Shown: positions 1 to 6,168, counted from the first letter of the stretch. The stretch is 12,173 nucleotides of DNA from Candidatus Daviesbacteria bacterium (GCA_030648435.1 JAUSHE010000013.1:1-12173), one strand, 5' to 3'. Numbers and translations are program-made. Notes: a model not told the origin generated them from the letters alone.

Positions 1-13
1 ATGGGCTCTTTTT

Positions 14-1015
14 TTATGGTTGTGGAATATTATTTAAGGCTATTATTATTTTAGTATTTTTAGCTTGAGAAACTTCAGCCCATTTAAGCGCCTCTATTCT
101 TGTCTCTTCAAGATTTTTACCCCTTATATCTGCATAAATGGCTTTTGCTGTTCTAGTATGCCAGTCATTTGGACTGAAAAAACCGTGCCAGGTCCTAAAT
201 ATAAAATCTCTATAGTCATCTGATTTAAAACCTGGCATACCAGGTTTTGTCCTGTTTTCATCAAAATAAACTTTTTCGGTTTCTCCAATTGAATTAGGTC
301 TTCCCAGATTGCTTAAATCTGAATCTCTAGCTACACCTAATAATAATTTAAATTTCTTAAACCCTATTCCACAAGAGTTTAAATTAAATCGATTGTAAAT
401 TTCCCTAGCAGGAAGAGGCATTAAAATCATATCCTCTGGTGGATCATTAAAATTAGTTGGCCTAAGCTGTGTTCCTATTGTCAGAGCAAACAAAAGATTG
501 ATTCTTGCATCAGAATATCTTGCTCCTTTAAGCTTAGAAAGAATATTTTCATCGTTTACTACCATCTCCTCATGCCCTCTACCCTTATTTCCGAATGGTA
601 CATCTTTAAGTCGTATATCATGAAGATAACCTAGTGCTATTAAATCGCTAATATCTTCATCAGTGATCGTAAACTGCTCTACCCTTTCTTGATCGCTTAA
701 GTATTCATCTCCCGGATTATCATATACCACTACATCATCTGTTCTAAGTTGACCGGAGGCCACTTTCTGTTCGATACTACGTTCTGAAAGTAAGATAAAT
801 GCTGCTTCTTCTGCAAAATCCTCAGCATGACCAAGAATATGATATTTAAAGTGGTCTGGATTTATACTTGCCATCTCTGCCACAAAATCTTGAATAATGG
901 GCTTTTGTTTTTCTCTTGAAACAGCCTCCTTGGCCTGATTCCTAAATCCTAAGACTTCCTGTTCGCTGAAAACAATTTCGGAATTGACTGTTAACGGTTT
1001 ATCTGGTTCTGGCAT
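14..1015 (-). CDS. HD-domain (metal-dependent phosphohydrolase-like) protein
   Basis: The protein has 333 residues and no signal peptide or membrane segment, so it is probably cytoplasmic. I recognise the spaced histidine/aspartate pattern of the HD superfamily. H59 and H63 sit in a YHILGH block, H132-D133 in LGYLHDI, H148-E149 in RGHEE, and D231/D233 in RDSDLSNLG, which resembles the last metal-ligand block of HD hydrolases. Such enzymes use one or two divalent metals to cleave phosphoesters, often of nucleotides. The substrate here cannot be read from sequence. Residues 185-225 and 235-290 match nothing I know. The gene diverges from the small DNA-binding gene at 1094. The chosen ATG has no Shine-Dalgarno, but a promoter-like pair ends 6 bp before it, which fits leaderless translation. 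I am fairly sure of the HD assignment and unsure of the role. Confidence 0.62.
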   Translation of the reverse strand: MPEPDKPLTVNSEIVFSEQEVLGFRNQAKEAVSREKQKPIIQDFVAEMASINPDHFKYHILGHAEDFAEEAAFILLSERSIEQKVASGQLRTDDVVVYDNPGDEYLSDQERVEQFTITDEDISDLIALGYLHDIRLKDVPFGNKGRGHEEMVVNDENILSKLKGARYSDARINLLFALTIGTQLRPTNFNDPPEDMILMPLPAREIYNRFNLNSCGIGFKKFKLLLGVARDSDLSNLGRPNSIGETEKVYFDENRTKPGMPGFKSDDYRDFIFRTWHGFFSPNDWHTRTAKAIYADIRGKNLEETRIEALKWAEVSQAKNTKIIIALNNIPQP

Positions 1016-1021
1016 ACAGTT

Positions 1022-1050
1022 ACTATCTAATACTCACAATAATAAATCAA
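1022..1050 (-). promoter_or_regulatory. Putative promoter of the HD-domain gene, leaderless geometry
   Basis: On the minus strand, TTGATT (1050-1045) and GATAGT (1027-1022) are separated by 17 bp. The -10-like hexamer is followed by six bases and then the ATG at 1015, so transcription would begin at or next to the start codon. Each box matches the consensus at four of six positions. Confidence 0.4.
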
Positions 1051-1053
1051 GTA

Positions 1054-1083
1054 TTGACATGCTCTGTTTTGGTATGATATATA
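1054..1083 (+). promoter_or_regulatory. Putative promoter of the small HTH gene
   Basis: A perfect -35 box TTGACA (1054-1059) is followed after 18 bp by TATATA (1078-1083). An overlapping TATATT at 1080-1085 is an alternative -10. The ATG lies 10 bases after TATATA, so any leader would be only a few bases and there is no room for a Shine-Dalgarno. It is nested with the divergent promoter of the HD gene, so a protein bound here could affect both genes. Confidence 0.55.
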
Positions 1084-1093
1084 TTGAAACAGA

Positions 1094-1309
1094 ATGGCTG
1101 ACAAACTATCACTTGAAAATCTTCCCGATTTATTGACAGTAAAAGAAGTTGCCGAAATATTACGTGTCTCTTCTCTGACTATCAAACGCTGGGGTAAAAG
1201 AGGCAAACTGCCTGCTATCAGAATAAACTCCCGCGGAGATCGAAGATACAAAAAAGAAGCAGTACTCTGGCTGTTGGGCATTACACAGAAGACATCAGCA
1301 ATCAACTAA
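1094..1309 (+). CDS. Small excisionase/MerR-type helix-turn-helix DNA-binding protein
   Basis: This 71-residue protein consists almost entirely of one winged helix-turn-helix domain of the HTH_17/excisionase type. LLTVKEVAEILRVSSLTIKRW (about residues 13-33) gives the helix-turn-helix and RRYKKEAVLWLL (about 51-62) the wing and last helix. The family binds DNA as a small regulator, phage excisionase or partition-type adaptor. No integrase, transposase or attachment site is visible here, so I favour a transcriptional regulator over a true excisionase. The gene diverges from the HD-domain gene over a 78 bp spacer carrying both promoters, which makes that spacer a plausible operator. No terminator is evident downstream, where the gene converges on the GT26 gene across 31 bp. 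Confidence 0.8.
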   Translation: MADKLSLENLPDLLTVKEVAEILRVSSLTIKRWGKRGKLPAIRINSRGDRRYKKEAVLWLLGITQKTSAIN

Positions 1310-1340
1310 CTCTTTCTGCTAATTAGGCCTGAATATGTTG

Positions 1341-2003
1341 TCAGGAAGCGATTAACCACAAATATCTTATTAAGGCCACTTGTCTTTTTATTCTCCAGGG
1401 TTGGACTACTAATCTAAACAGCCATTCCAGTCCTAATCCTCTCATCCATCGGGGTGCCCGGGGAACATTACCGGACAAGTAATCAAAAGCCCCACCCACT
1501 CCCATTGCGATATGAACCGGAACTTTATCTAAATTATCAGCAATCCATTTTTCCTGTTTGCCATGACCAAGCGCTACGAACAATAAATCCATTGGCGGTA
1601 TCTTCACCTCTGGATCGCTGCTTATTAGCGCAATTTTAAGTTTTGGATATTTTTGCAGTAAGCACTCGGTACATTTATTTGCTACCTCATCCTTGCCCCC
1701 CAAAAAGCCTGTTGTAAAGCCTTTTTCGTGAGCCAGCTCTACTAATTTTTCCATAAAATCAGTACCGGCAAAAGTATTTTTTATCTTTCCGGAAAATCTC
1801 AAACCGGCTCCATCAGGAATAGCTAAATCCGCATTGTTTAGTATCTTTCTATAAACTTTATCTTTTTGGGCTGCCATTAAAATTTCCGGATTTGGGGTAA
1901 CAATGTAGTGTTTACCCTTCTTGGATAACCACTCAACTATTTGGTCAAGAGCTTCATCCATTTTTATATCATCAATTTTTACTCCCAAAATTTGAGTTTT
2001 CAT
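1341..2003 (-). CDS. WecG/TagA/CpsF-family glycosyltransferase (GT26)
   Basis: The 220-residue protein has the full GT26 pattern. VTPNPEI (35-41) and AIPDGAG (61-67) form the active site, with D64 at the position of the proposed catalytic base of TagA and T36 at its partner. GTDF is at 80-83, FVALGHGKQEKWI at 142-154, GVGGAFDYLSG at 168-178, and PRAPRWMRGLGLEWLFRL at 181-198. The family moves N-acetylmannosamine or N-acetylmannosaminuronic acid onto a lipid-linked GlcNAc at the inner membrane face, building teichoic-acid linkage units or surface polysaccharide. The basic, aromatic C-terminus (about 200-220) corresponds to the membrane-targeting appendage. Its ATG overlaps the stop of the GT4 gene by 4 bp, so the two are probably translationally coupled, with mreB at the head of the operon. 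The true sugar is unknown. Confidence 0.9.
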   Translation of the reverse strand: MKTQILGVKIDDIKMDEALDQIVEWLSKKGKHYIVTPNPEILMAAQKDKVYRKILNNADLAIPDGAGLRFSGKIKNTFAGTDFMEKLVELAHEKGFTTGFLGGKDEVANKCTECLLQKYPKLKIALISSDPEVKIPPMDLLFVALGHGKQEKWIADNLDKVPVHIAMGVGGAFDYLSGNVPRAPRWMRGLGLEWLFRLVVQPWRIKRQVALIRYLWLIAS

Positions 2004-3079
2004 AATTTTAAATTCTCAAACACTTCAAGTGTTTGAGCTGCGCACTTTTCCCAGGAAAACCTTTTTACATTCTCAAACCCTTCTTTTATTAACTGTTGCC
2101 TGTAACCCTGCCTTGCCGGCAGGCAGGCTGTTGCCTGTAACCTTTCCATCCCTTTAACTATATCATTTACATCATACGGATCAACATAAACAGCTCCTTT
2201 GCCACCAATTTCAGGCATAGATGAGATATTAGAAGTTAGGACCGGACAACCGCATGCCTGTGCCTCTAAAATAGGCAAACCGAAACCTTCAAATAAAGAT
2301 GGAAAAGTAAGAGCAATTGCCCCGGAATACAAAGCCGGTAAATCCCCCTCAGGCACATATCCTAAAAATTTAACTCTATCTTCTATTCCAAGTTTCTTTG
2401 GTAATTCATAAATTTCATCACTCATCCACCCTTTACCTCCCGCGATTACCAAAGTTACACCTCCGAGGTGGGCTTTGTTCCGAAGGAAGATTCCTCCTCG
2501 GAGGTGAATTGAGAAAGCTATTATTAATCTCTCCAGGTTTTTTCTCGGCTGAACCGTTCCAACAAAAAGAAAATAGTTTTTGGGTCGATTATTTTTAACT
2601 GGTTTAAATAGCGTTTTATCAAAACCTTCATAGATAACTCGAACTTTTTCAGAACTGACCCCTATCTTCCTAATTAGATCCATTTTGGTAGCTTTTGATA
2701 CAGCAATAATTTTAGTGGCAGTTTGAAGTTGATACTTTTGCATAAAAGAAAGATAAAGCCGCTGCTTTAATTGGTACATATCCGGTAAATATTCTGAACC
2801 CAAATCATGAATAGTCACTACTGTCTTAAGTCCGGGTCTTCTGATCAACGGCAAAGTATGTGCCGGCACAAATAAAACATCTAAATGATCTTTAAATGTT
2901 TGTATGGCCAATCCTAATTGCGTCCACAAAAATTTAAAATTTAAATTAGACCTTGTGTAGACTATATATTTATTGTGCTTATCTATTTTAAGCAAAGCTT
3001 TCAGGAGTTGATAAGAATAGTTTTCGGTACCTGTCCGCTCTTCTGCAAATGCTCTTGATCCATCAAAACCAATAATCAT
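2000..3079 (-). CDS. Glycosyltransferase family 4 (GT-B fold) with repeat-derived insertions
   Basis: The 359-residue GT-B enzyme is probably cytoplasmic or peripheral to the membrane and transfers a sugar from a nucleotide-sugar. The N-terminal domain includes VVTIHDL (87-93) and IIAVSKATKMDL (124-135). The C-terminal domain includes FLFVGTVQPRKNLERLI (170-186), LVIAGGKGW (210-218), VKFLGYV (236-242) and the E-x7-E block FEGFGLPILEA (263-273; E264, E272), followed by GCPVLTSNISSMPE. Residues about 192-207 come from a 49 bp element with inverted ends, and residues about 315-328 from a GC-rich palindrome flanked by a 15 bp duplication. Both fall in variable loops between conserved blocks, so activity is probably kept. 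A perfect 11 bp-arm palindrome lies in the last codons. The gene starts 7 bp after mreB and overlaps the GT26 gene by 4 bp. The acceptor is unknown. Confidence 0.9.
   Translation of the reverse strand: MIIGFDGSRAFAEERTGTENYSYQLLKALLKIDKHNKYIVYTRSNLNFKFLWTQLGLAIQTFKDHLDVLFVPAHTLPLIRRPGLKTVVTIHDLGSEYLPDMYQLKQRLYLSFMQKYQLQTATKIIAVSKATKMDLIRKIGVSSEKVRVIYEGFDKTLFKPVKNNRPKNYFLFVGTVQPRKNLERLIIAFSIHLRGGIFLRNKAHLGGVTLVIAGGKGWMSDEIYELPKKLGIEDRVKFLGYVPEGDLPALYSGAIALTFPSLFEGFGLPILEAQACGCPVLTSNISSMPEIGGKGAVYVDPYDVNDIVKGMERLQATACLPARQGYRQQLIKEGFENVKRFSWEKCAAQTLEVFENLKL
2015..2037. repeat. Perfect palindrome, 11 bp arms, at the 3' end of the GT4 gene
   Basis: Arms CTCAAACACTT and AAGTGTTTGAG surround a single central C. 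It encodes the AQTLEVFEN segment of the GT4 protein and lies about 12 bases before the next gene's ATG. With no T-run it is a poor intrinsic terminator. It may be a dispersed palindromic repeat or an RNA hairpin affecting the downstream start. Confidence 0.6.
2093..2142. repeat. GC-rich palindromic element flanked by 15 bp direct repeats
   Basis: The core at 2107-2127 has arms CCTGCCTTGCC and GGCAGGCAGG, a palindrome except for one extra T. It is bracketed by two exact copies of CTGTTGCCTGTAACC (2093-2107 and 2128-2142), offset by 35 bp. The segment is read as QATACLPARQGYRQQ in the GT4 protein. It belongs to the same family as the palindrome in argS at 11307-11334. The flanking duplication resembles a target-site duplication, but the 35 bp offset is not a multiple of three, so a simple insertion would have shifted the frame. 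Confidence 0.75.
2458..2506. repeat. 49 bp element with 11 bp terminal inverted repeats
   Basis: The ends are exact inverted copies: CACCTCCGAGG (2458-2468) and CCTCGGAGGTG (2496-2506). Inside are two further small palindromes, CACCTCCGAGGTG at the left and TTCCGAAGGAA near 2479-2489. The element is read in open frame as HLRGGIFLRNKAHLGG in the GT4 protein, in the loop before the LVIAGG strand. Bases 2457-2475 are identical over 19 positions to 5854-5872 in the sortase gene. Confidence 0.7.
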
Positions 3080-3086
3080 ACAGATA

Positions 3087-4103
3087 TTATCGTTTAGAAA
3101 CCGAGCGCTTGTACAGATCCAGATTTTCGAGAGCCAGTCCTGTCCCGAGAGCTACGCAAAGTAGAGGATTTTCTGCCAAAGCTGCCGGTACCCCTAAAGA
3201 ATCAGTTAGCAATCTGTCCAAATTACGAAGTAGCGATGTTCCCCCGCTCATCACAATGCCTTTATCGATAATATCCGAGGCTAACTCCGGAGGAATCTGT
3301 CCCAGTACGCCTTTAACAGCAGACACAATCTTTTGGGTAATTTCGGAAATGGCCTCTGTCACTTCATCTGAAGTGATTTCAATGGTACGGGGTAGACCGG
3401 AAAAAGCATCCCTACCGCGGACCTCCAGCTTTTGCGCTTCGGAAGCTTTCAGTTTGGTGGCTGACCCAATCTTCATTTTGACCTCTTCTGCCATCCTTTC
3501 TCCAATAATTAGATTGTGTTTTTTGCGCACATACAACTGAATTGCCTCGTCTATTTTATTCCCTCCTACCCTGACAGATGCATGCACCACCACGCCCCCT
3601 AAACAAACCACCGCGGCCTCTGTAGTCCCTCCTCCAATATCCACAATCATATTACCTGACGGATTGGCAATGGGAATTTTGGCACCAATAGCAGCAGCCA
3701 GGGGTTCATCGATTAAAAAAGCAGTTCTGGCTCCGGCTGACAGGGTAGCATCCAAAATAGCTCTTTTTTCAACCGAAGTAACACCGGCCGGAGCGCAAAC
3801 CATTACTTCCGGCTTGAAAAAACGGGAAGATCCGCAAACTTTATCCAGGAAATAACGGATCAGGGCTTCGGTGATCACATAATCTGCAATCACTCCGTCT
3901 TTCATTGGACGGGAAGCAGTAATGTTACCCGGTGTCCGGCCAAGCATTTCTCTGGCTTCGTTGCCAACAGCCAGCACCCTATGATCGTCTGTTGTCACTG
4001 CAACAACTGTCGGCTCATTTAAAACAATGCCGGTACCTGCCAAATAAACCAGGGAATTAGCAGTACCTAAATCAATACCGATTTTTTTGGAGAAATTAAA
4101 CAT
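3087..4103 (-). CDS. mreB: MreB, actin-like rod-shape protein
   Basis: This is a full-length MreB of 338 residues from the ATG at 4103. It polymerises with ATP along the inner membrane and positions the elongation machinery for peptidoglycan. The actin-fold motifs are intact: phosphate-1 IGIDLGTANSLVYL (about 8-21), VCAPAGVTSVEKRA (about 102-115), phosphate-2 IVDIGGGTTEAAVV (about 153-166) and the adenosine loop GIVMSGGTSLLRNLD (about 282-296). The frame extends 6 codons upstream to a TTG at 4121 that has an AGGT-like site before it. I prefer the ATG because bacterial MreB proteins usually begin just before this segment. It heads an operon with two glycosyltransferases, which fits coordinated wall and surface-polymer growth. 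A promoter candidate lies near 4162-4189. Confidence 0.96.
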   Translation of the reverse strand: MFNFSKKIGIDLGTANSLVYLAGTGIVLNEPTVVAVTTDDHRVLAVGNEAREMLGRTPGNITASRPMKDGVIADYVITEALIRYFLDKVCGSSRFFKPEVMVCAPAGVTSVEKRAILDATLSAGARTAFLIDEPLAAAIGAKIPIANPSGNMIVDIGGGTTEAAVVCLGGVVVHASVRVGGNKIDEAIQLYVRKKHNLIIGERMAEEVKMKIGSATKLKASEAQKLEVRGRDAFSGLPRTIEITSDEVTEAISEITQKIVSAVKGVLGQIPPELASDIIDKGIVMSGGTSLLRNLDRLLTDSLGVPAALAENPLLCVALGTGLALENLDLYKRSVSKR

Positions 4104-4161
4104 GCTCCCGCATTCTAGCAACTAGTTTACCTGGTCACAAGATATACTAACTAGATCAGAA

Positions 4162-4189
4162 TGTATAATTGATAATTTACAATGTACAA
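4162..4189 (-). promoter_or_regulatory. Putative promoter of the mreB operon
   Basis: On the minus strand TTGTAC (4189-4184) and TATACA (4167-4162) are 16 bp apart, giving a leader of about 50 bases before the mreB ATG. The AT-rich repeat region upstream lowers confidence because similar hexamers occur there by chance. Confidence 0.35.
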
Positions 4190-4241
4190 TTGAAGCACAA
4201 TTTATTAATTGTAAATTGTACATTTTACATTGTACATTTAC
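4173..4241. repeat. AT-rich 14 bp repeat and partial inverted copies upstream of mreB
   Basis: ATTGTACATTTTAC (4215-4228) is followed directly by a near copy, ATTGTACATTTAC (4229-4241). A related sequence in opposite orientation, TTTACAATGTACAAT, lies at 4176-4190, so the intergenic stretch can fold into AT-rich hairpins. It covers most of the gap between the PEGA gene and mreB and reaches into the last codon of the PEGA gene. Confidence 0.6.
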
Positions 4242-5332
4242 TTAAGGTTTATCCCGTACAAATTGGGTTCTGAGGCTGTGGGAGTAGGAAACGAACTGAT
4301 GATCACCAGTCTTGATGAATCAGGCCAGGGAAATACAAAGCTATCCAGAAAACTGCCTGCATAAATTACAGCTTTATTGCTGCCATCAAAATCCGCAATT
4401 GAGATTGCTCTCTCCTCTACCAAAATCACATGCCTGGAATCCGGCAGCCAGATATGTGAAATCGCTTCCGGCAAAGAATAATTTTTACCGTCTTCTGTAT
4501 CGTATACTTTTAGGTTTTGTTCGTTTGCTCCTGCAATAAATTTGGTTTCATCAGGCGACCAACGAATCAGTGCTGATTCTGAGGCAATCTGCCGCAGGGT
4601 TACGTTTTTGACAGCTAACACTCTGGATGCCTCTTTGGAACGCGCATCTTCATCCCAGGTTTGCATAGTTGCAGAGAGAACCGGCGTAATATCACGGGGT
4701 TCATTATTCATTTTGTCTGTGTCTAGCAGATAATTATTTCCACCTACCTCAGCTACCACCTGCTTGGAATCAGCCGACCATTTAAGAGCAGCTTTAGAAA
4801 AATCAATATTGATACTTTGGGCAATCTGGTGAGGCTCTGCCGACCTGGCAAAAGAAATAGGCTGATTTCTAACTTGCGTCCATACCCAAATACCTGCTTT
4901 TTTACTTGCCGGCAGATTTACTACATAAGCCAGTTTTTCTCCGTCAGGAGAGAGAATAGGGTTTTTTACTCCATTAAAAGTCAAAGGATACATTGTCGGA
5001 ATAGCAGGGAAAAGGGTAATTTTGAGCTCTGTGACCAAGCCTTCTTTAACTGCAACCTGTTTCTGCCAGGGAATAAAACCTTCTTTGACAACCTTGACCT
5101 CGTAATTTTTGGGAGATAGGGAGGCAATTGTGGTATTTGTTGCAGTAGTTAGATGACCATCCAGGAATACCGAAGCTGAATCGGGAATAGAAGCAATAGT
5201 CAGTATGCCTGTGCCCACTATTCTTCTTTCTTTGGAAGAAAATGTATAACCTTTAACTAAAAAAATTGCTACCCCAGCTGCAACAGTAATAATTAATAAA
5301 GTAATTATTGTCAGGACAAAACGTTTTGACAT
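4238..5332 (-). CDS. PEGA-domain protein with beta-propeller-like repeats, membrane anchored
   Basis: The 364-residue protein starts with a short basic tail and one membrane helix (about 5-27), so the rest should lie outside the cell. Residues about 42-108 form a PEGA domain (GILTIASIPDSASVFLDGH, then NYEVKVVKEGFIPWQKQVAV), a surface beta-sandwich module. The remainder holds TolB/WD40-like blades: NPILSPDGEKLAYVV (124-138), LKWSADSKQVVAEV (183-196), IRWSPDETKFIAGA (256-269), IWLPDSRHVILVE (294-306) and PWPDSSRLVIIS (335-346). Such proteins are thought to bind surface partners; no enzymatic residues are evident. The start is the first ATG, 21 bp after the sortase stop, so the two are probably co-transcribed. 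I see no LPXTG-type sorting signal at its C-terminus, so it is not an obvious sortase substrate. Confidence 0.8.
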   Translation of the reverse strand: MSKRFVLTIITLLIITVAAGVAIFLVKGYTFSSKERRIVGTGILTIASIPDSASVFLDGHLTTATNTTIASLSPKNYEVKVVKEGFIPWQKQVAVKEGLVTELKITLFPAIPTMYPLTFNGVKNPILSPDGEKLAYVVNLPASKKAGIWVWTQVRNQPISFARSAEPHQIAQSINIDFSKAALKWSADSKQVVAEVGGNNYLLDTDKMNNEPRDITPVLSATMQTWDEDARSKEASRVLAVKNVTLRQIASESALIRWSPDETKFIAGANEQNLKVYDTEDGKNYSLPEAISHIWLPDSRHVILVEERAISIADFDGSNKAVIYAGSFLDSFVFPWPDSSRLVIISSFPTPTASEPNLYGINLK

Positions 5333-5353
5333 CTTTTTATTTTAACATCAAAT

Positions 5354-6085
5354 CTAACTATTTACCAACCTGGCCCTAATGATTAACCTATTAAGCAATG
5401 TTCCGGGGGGATCACAGGTTTGCAGAGTCAAAACCGGAAAATCATATTTATTAGTTAGATACGAGACATCATCAGGTCTGACAATGATTTTATCAAAGAC
5501 AACGTAGTCATATCTTTTGTTTTTGTAGAAAATGATCACACTGTCCCCTTTATCAAGCTCTTTTAAGAGATAAAATACGGCATTAAAGCGCACAATATTC
5601 CACGGCGCATCCGTAGAATGGGAAAAAAGATATAAATTACCGGGTTGTCCCGGAGTAGTTGAACCCAAAGCCTCAGCCACTCCGCCGGCTAATGCTTTGG
5701 TATATTCTCTTTCGTTTGCAGGATTAACATTAGGGATTATTTTTGCATTGGCATTGATTTTTTCAATCACTATGCCGTATTCTGTTGAAACCGGAATAAT
5801 GCTGTTTTCAGAAGTCTCTACGTTATCAAAACTAACCGGCCCACCTGCATCTGACACCTCCGAGGTGGGCTTGTCAGACACCTCGGGGGTGGGCCCGGAC
5901 TCCCCCGAGGTGGGCGAGATCATTCGAGGCACAGTTCTTTTAATATTTAAGATTTTATCTTTTCTATAGTCAAACTCTACCTGAACTAAAGGTCCCAACA
6001 TAAAAACAAAGCTGGTAAGGCCTACAAAAAAGGCCAGATAACCTAGAAAGCGGATTAACAATATAAATCTAAAACGGCTACTCAT
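5354..6085 (-). CDS. Sortase family transpeptidase
   Basis: The 243-residue protein has a membrane helix at about 8-30, a low-complexity linker (about 56-82) and a sortase domain (about 103-240). The catalytic set is present: H156 in LYLFSHSTDAPW, C224 in TLQTCDPP, and R233 in LNRLIIRARL. Sortases cut a C-terminal sorting signal and join the protein to a cell-surface nucleophile. The TLxTC form resembles classes D and E, but I cannot fix the class. A longer frame to 6109 runs through the tRNA-Arg gene. The first ATG outside it, at 6085, lies 3 bases after the tRNA, so tRNA 3' processing would leave a nearly leaderless mRNA. The linker is made of tandem repeats of a GC-rich palindromic DNA element. 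The PEGA gene follows. No substrate is visible in the window. Confidence 0.87.
   Translation of the reverse strand: MSSRFRFILLIRFLGYLAFFVGLTSFVFMLGPLVQVEFDYRKDKILNIKRTVPRMISPTSGESGPTPEVSDKPTSEVSDAGGPVSFDNVETSENSIIPVSTEYGIVIEKINANAKIIPNVNPANEREYTKALAGGVAEALGSTTPGQPGNLYLFSHSTDAPWNIVRFNAVFYLLKELDKGDSVIIFYKNKRYDYVVFDKIIVRPDDVSYLTNKYDFPVLTLQTCDPPGTLLNRLIIRARLVNS
5850..5918. repeat. Three tandem GC-rich palindromic units in the sortase linker
   Basis: Units beginning near 5853, 5877 and 5898 share the pattern GACACCTCsGrGGTGGGC, with spacing of 24 and then 21 bp, so the reading frame is kept. They encode the SGESGPTPEVSDKPTSEVSD linker between the membrane helix and the catalytic domain. The first unit shares 19 identical bases (5854-5872) with the element in the GT4 gene. 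Confidence 0.7.
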
Positions 6086-6088
6086 GAG

Positions 6089-6161
6089 TGACCCTGGAGG
6101 GAATTGCACCCCCGACCTTTCCCTTAGGACGGGACTGCTCTATCTGCTGAGCTACAGGGCC
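6089..6161 (-). tRNA. tRNA-Arg, anticodon CCT
   Basis: The 73 bases fold as a cloverleaf. The acceptor is GGCCCTG/CAGGGTC with one G-T pair; then TA, D stem GCTC/GAGC, anticodon stem GTCCC/GGGAA, loop GTCCTAA (anticodon CCT, reads AGG), T stem GGGGG/CCCTC and discriminator A. CCA is not encoded and must be added. Three features are odd. The D loop AGCAGATA has only one G where GG is usual. The T loop is TGCAATT, so position 55 is G instead of T. The 27-43 pair is G-A. The tRNA may still work, or it may be decaying. It sits between the four-helix-bundle gene and the sortase ATG, probably within one transcript. Confidence 0.85.
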
Positions 6162-6168
6162 ATAAAAA

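Noticed and set aside
303..320. Possible copy of the 9 bp repeat in the HD gene (DLSNLG).
   Set aside because: Only two diverged units are present, and the peptide fits the conserved D-x-D block of HD hydrolases, so a family explanation is better.
1027..1305. 92-codon minus-strand open frame opposite the small HTH gene.
   Set aside because: It is antisense to a clear HTH domain, and its peptide resembles no family I know.
1094..1309. Integrated mobile element suggested by the excisionase-like gene.
   Set aside because: No integrase, transposase, attachment-site duplication or phage gene is visible nearby. The fold is also common in ordinary regulators.
3109..3540. 143-codon plus-strand open frame opposite mreB.
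   Set aside because: It is a shadow of the conserved mreB coding sequence, with low-complexity serine-rich content typical of antisense frames.
4104..4121. TTG start for mreB six codons upstream, with an AGGT-like site before it.
   Set aside because: MreB proteins usually begin close to the IGIDLGTAN motif, and the ATG at 4103 gives that length. The TTG start remains possible.
6086..6109. Longer sortase start adding eight residues (MQFPPGSL).
   Set aside because: It lies inside the tRNA-Arg gene. The ATG at 6085 immediately follows the tRNA and precedes the membrane helix.
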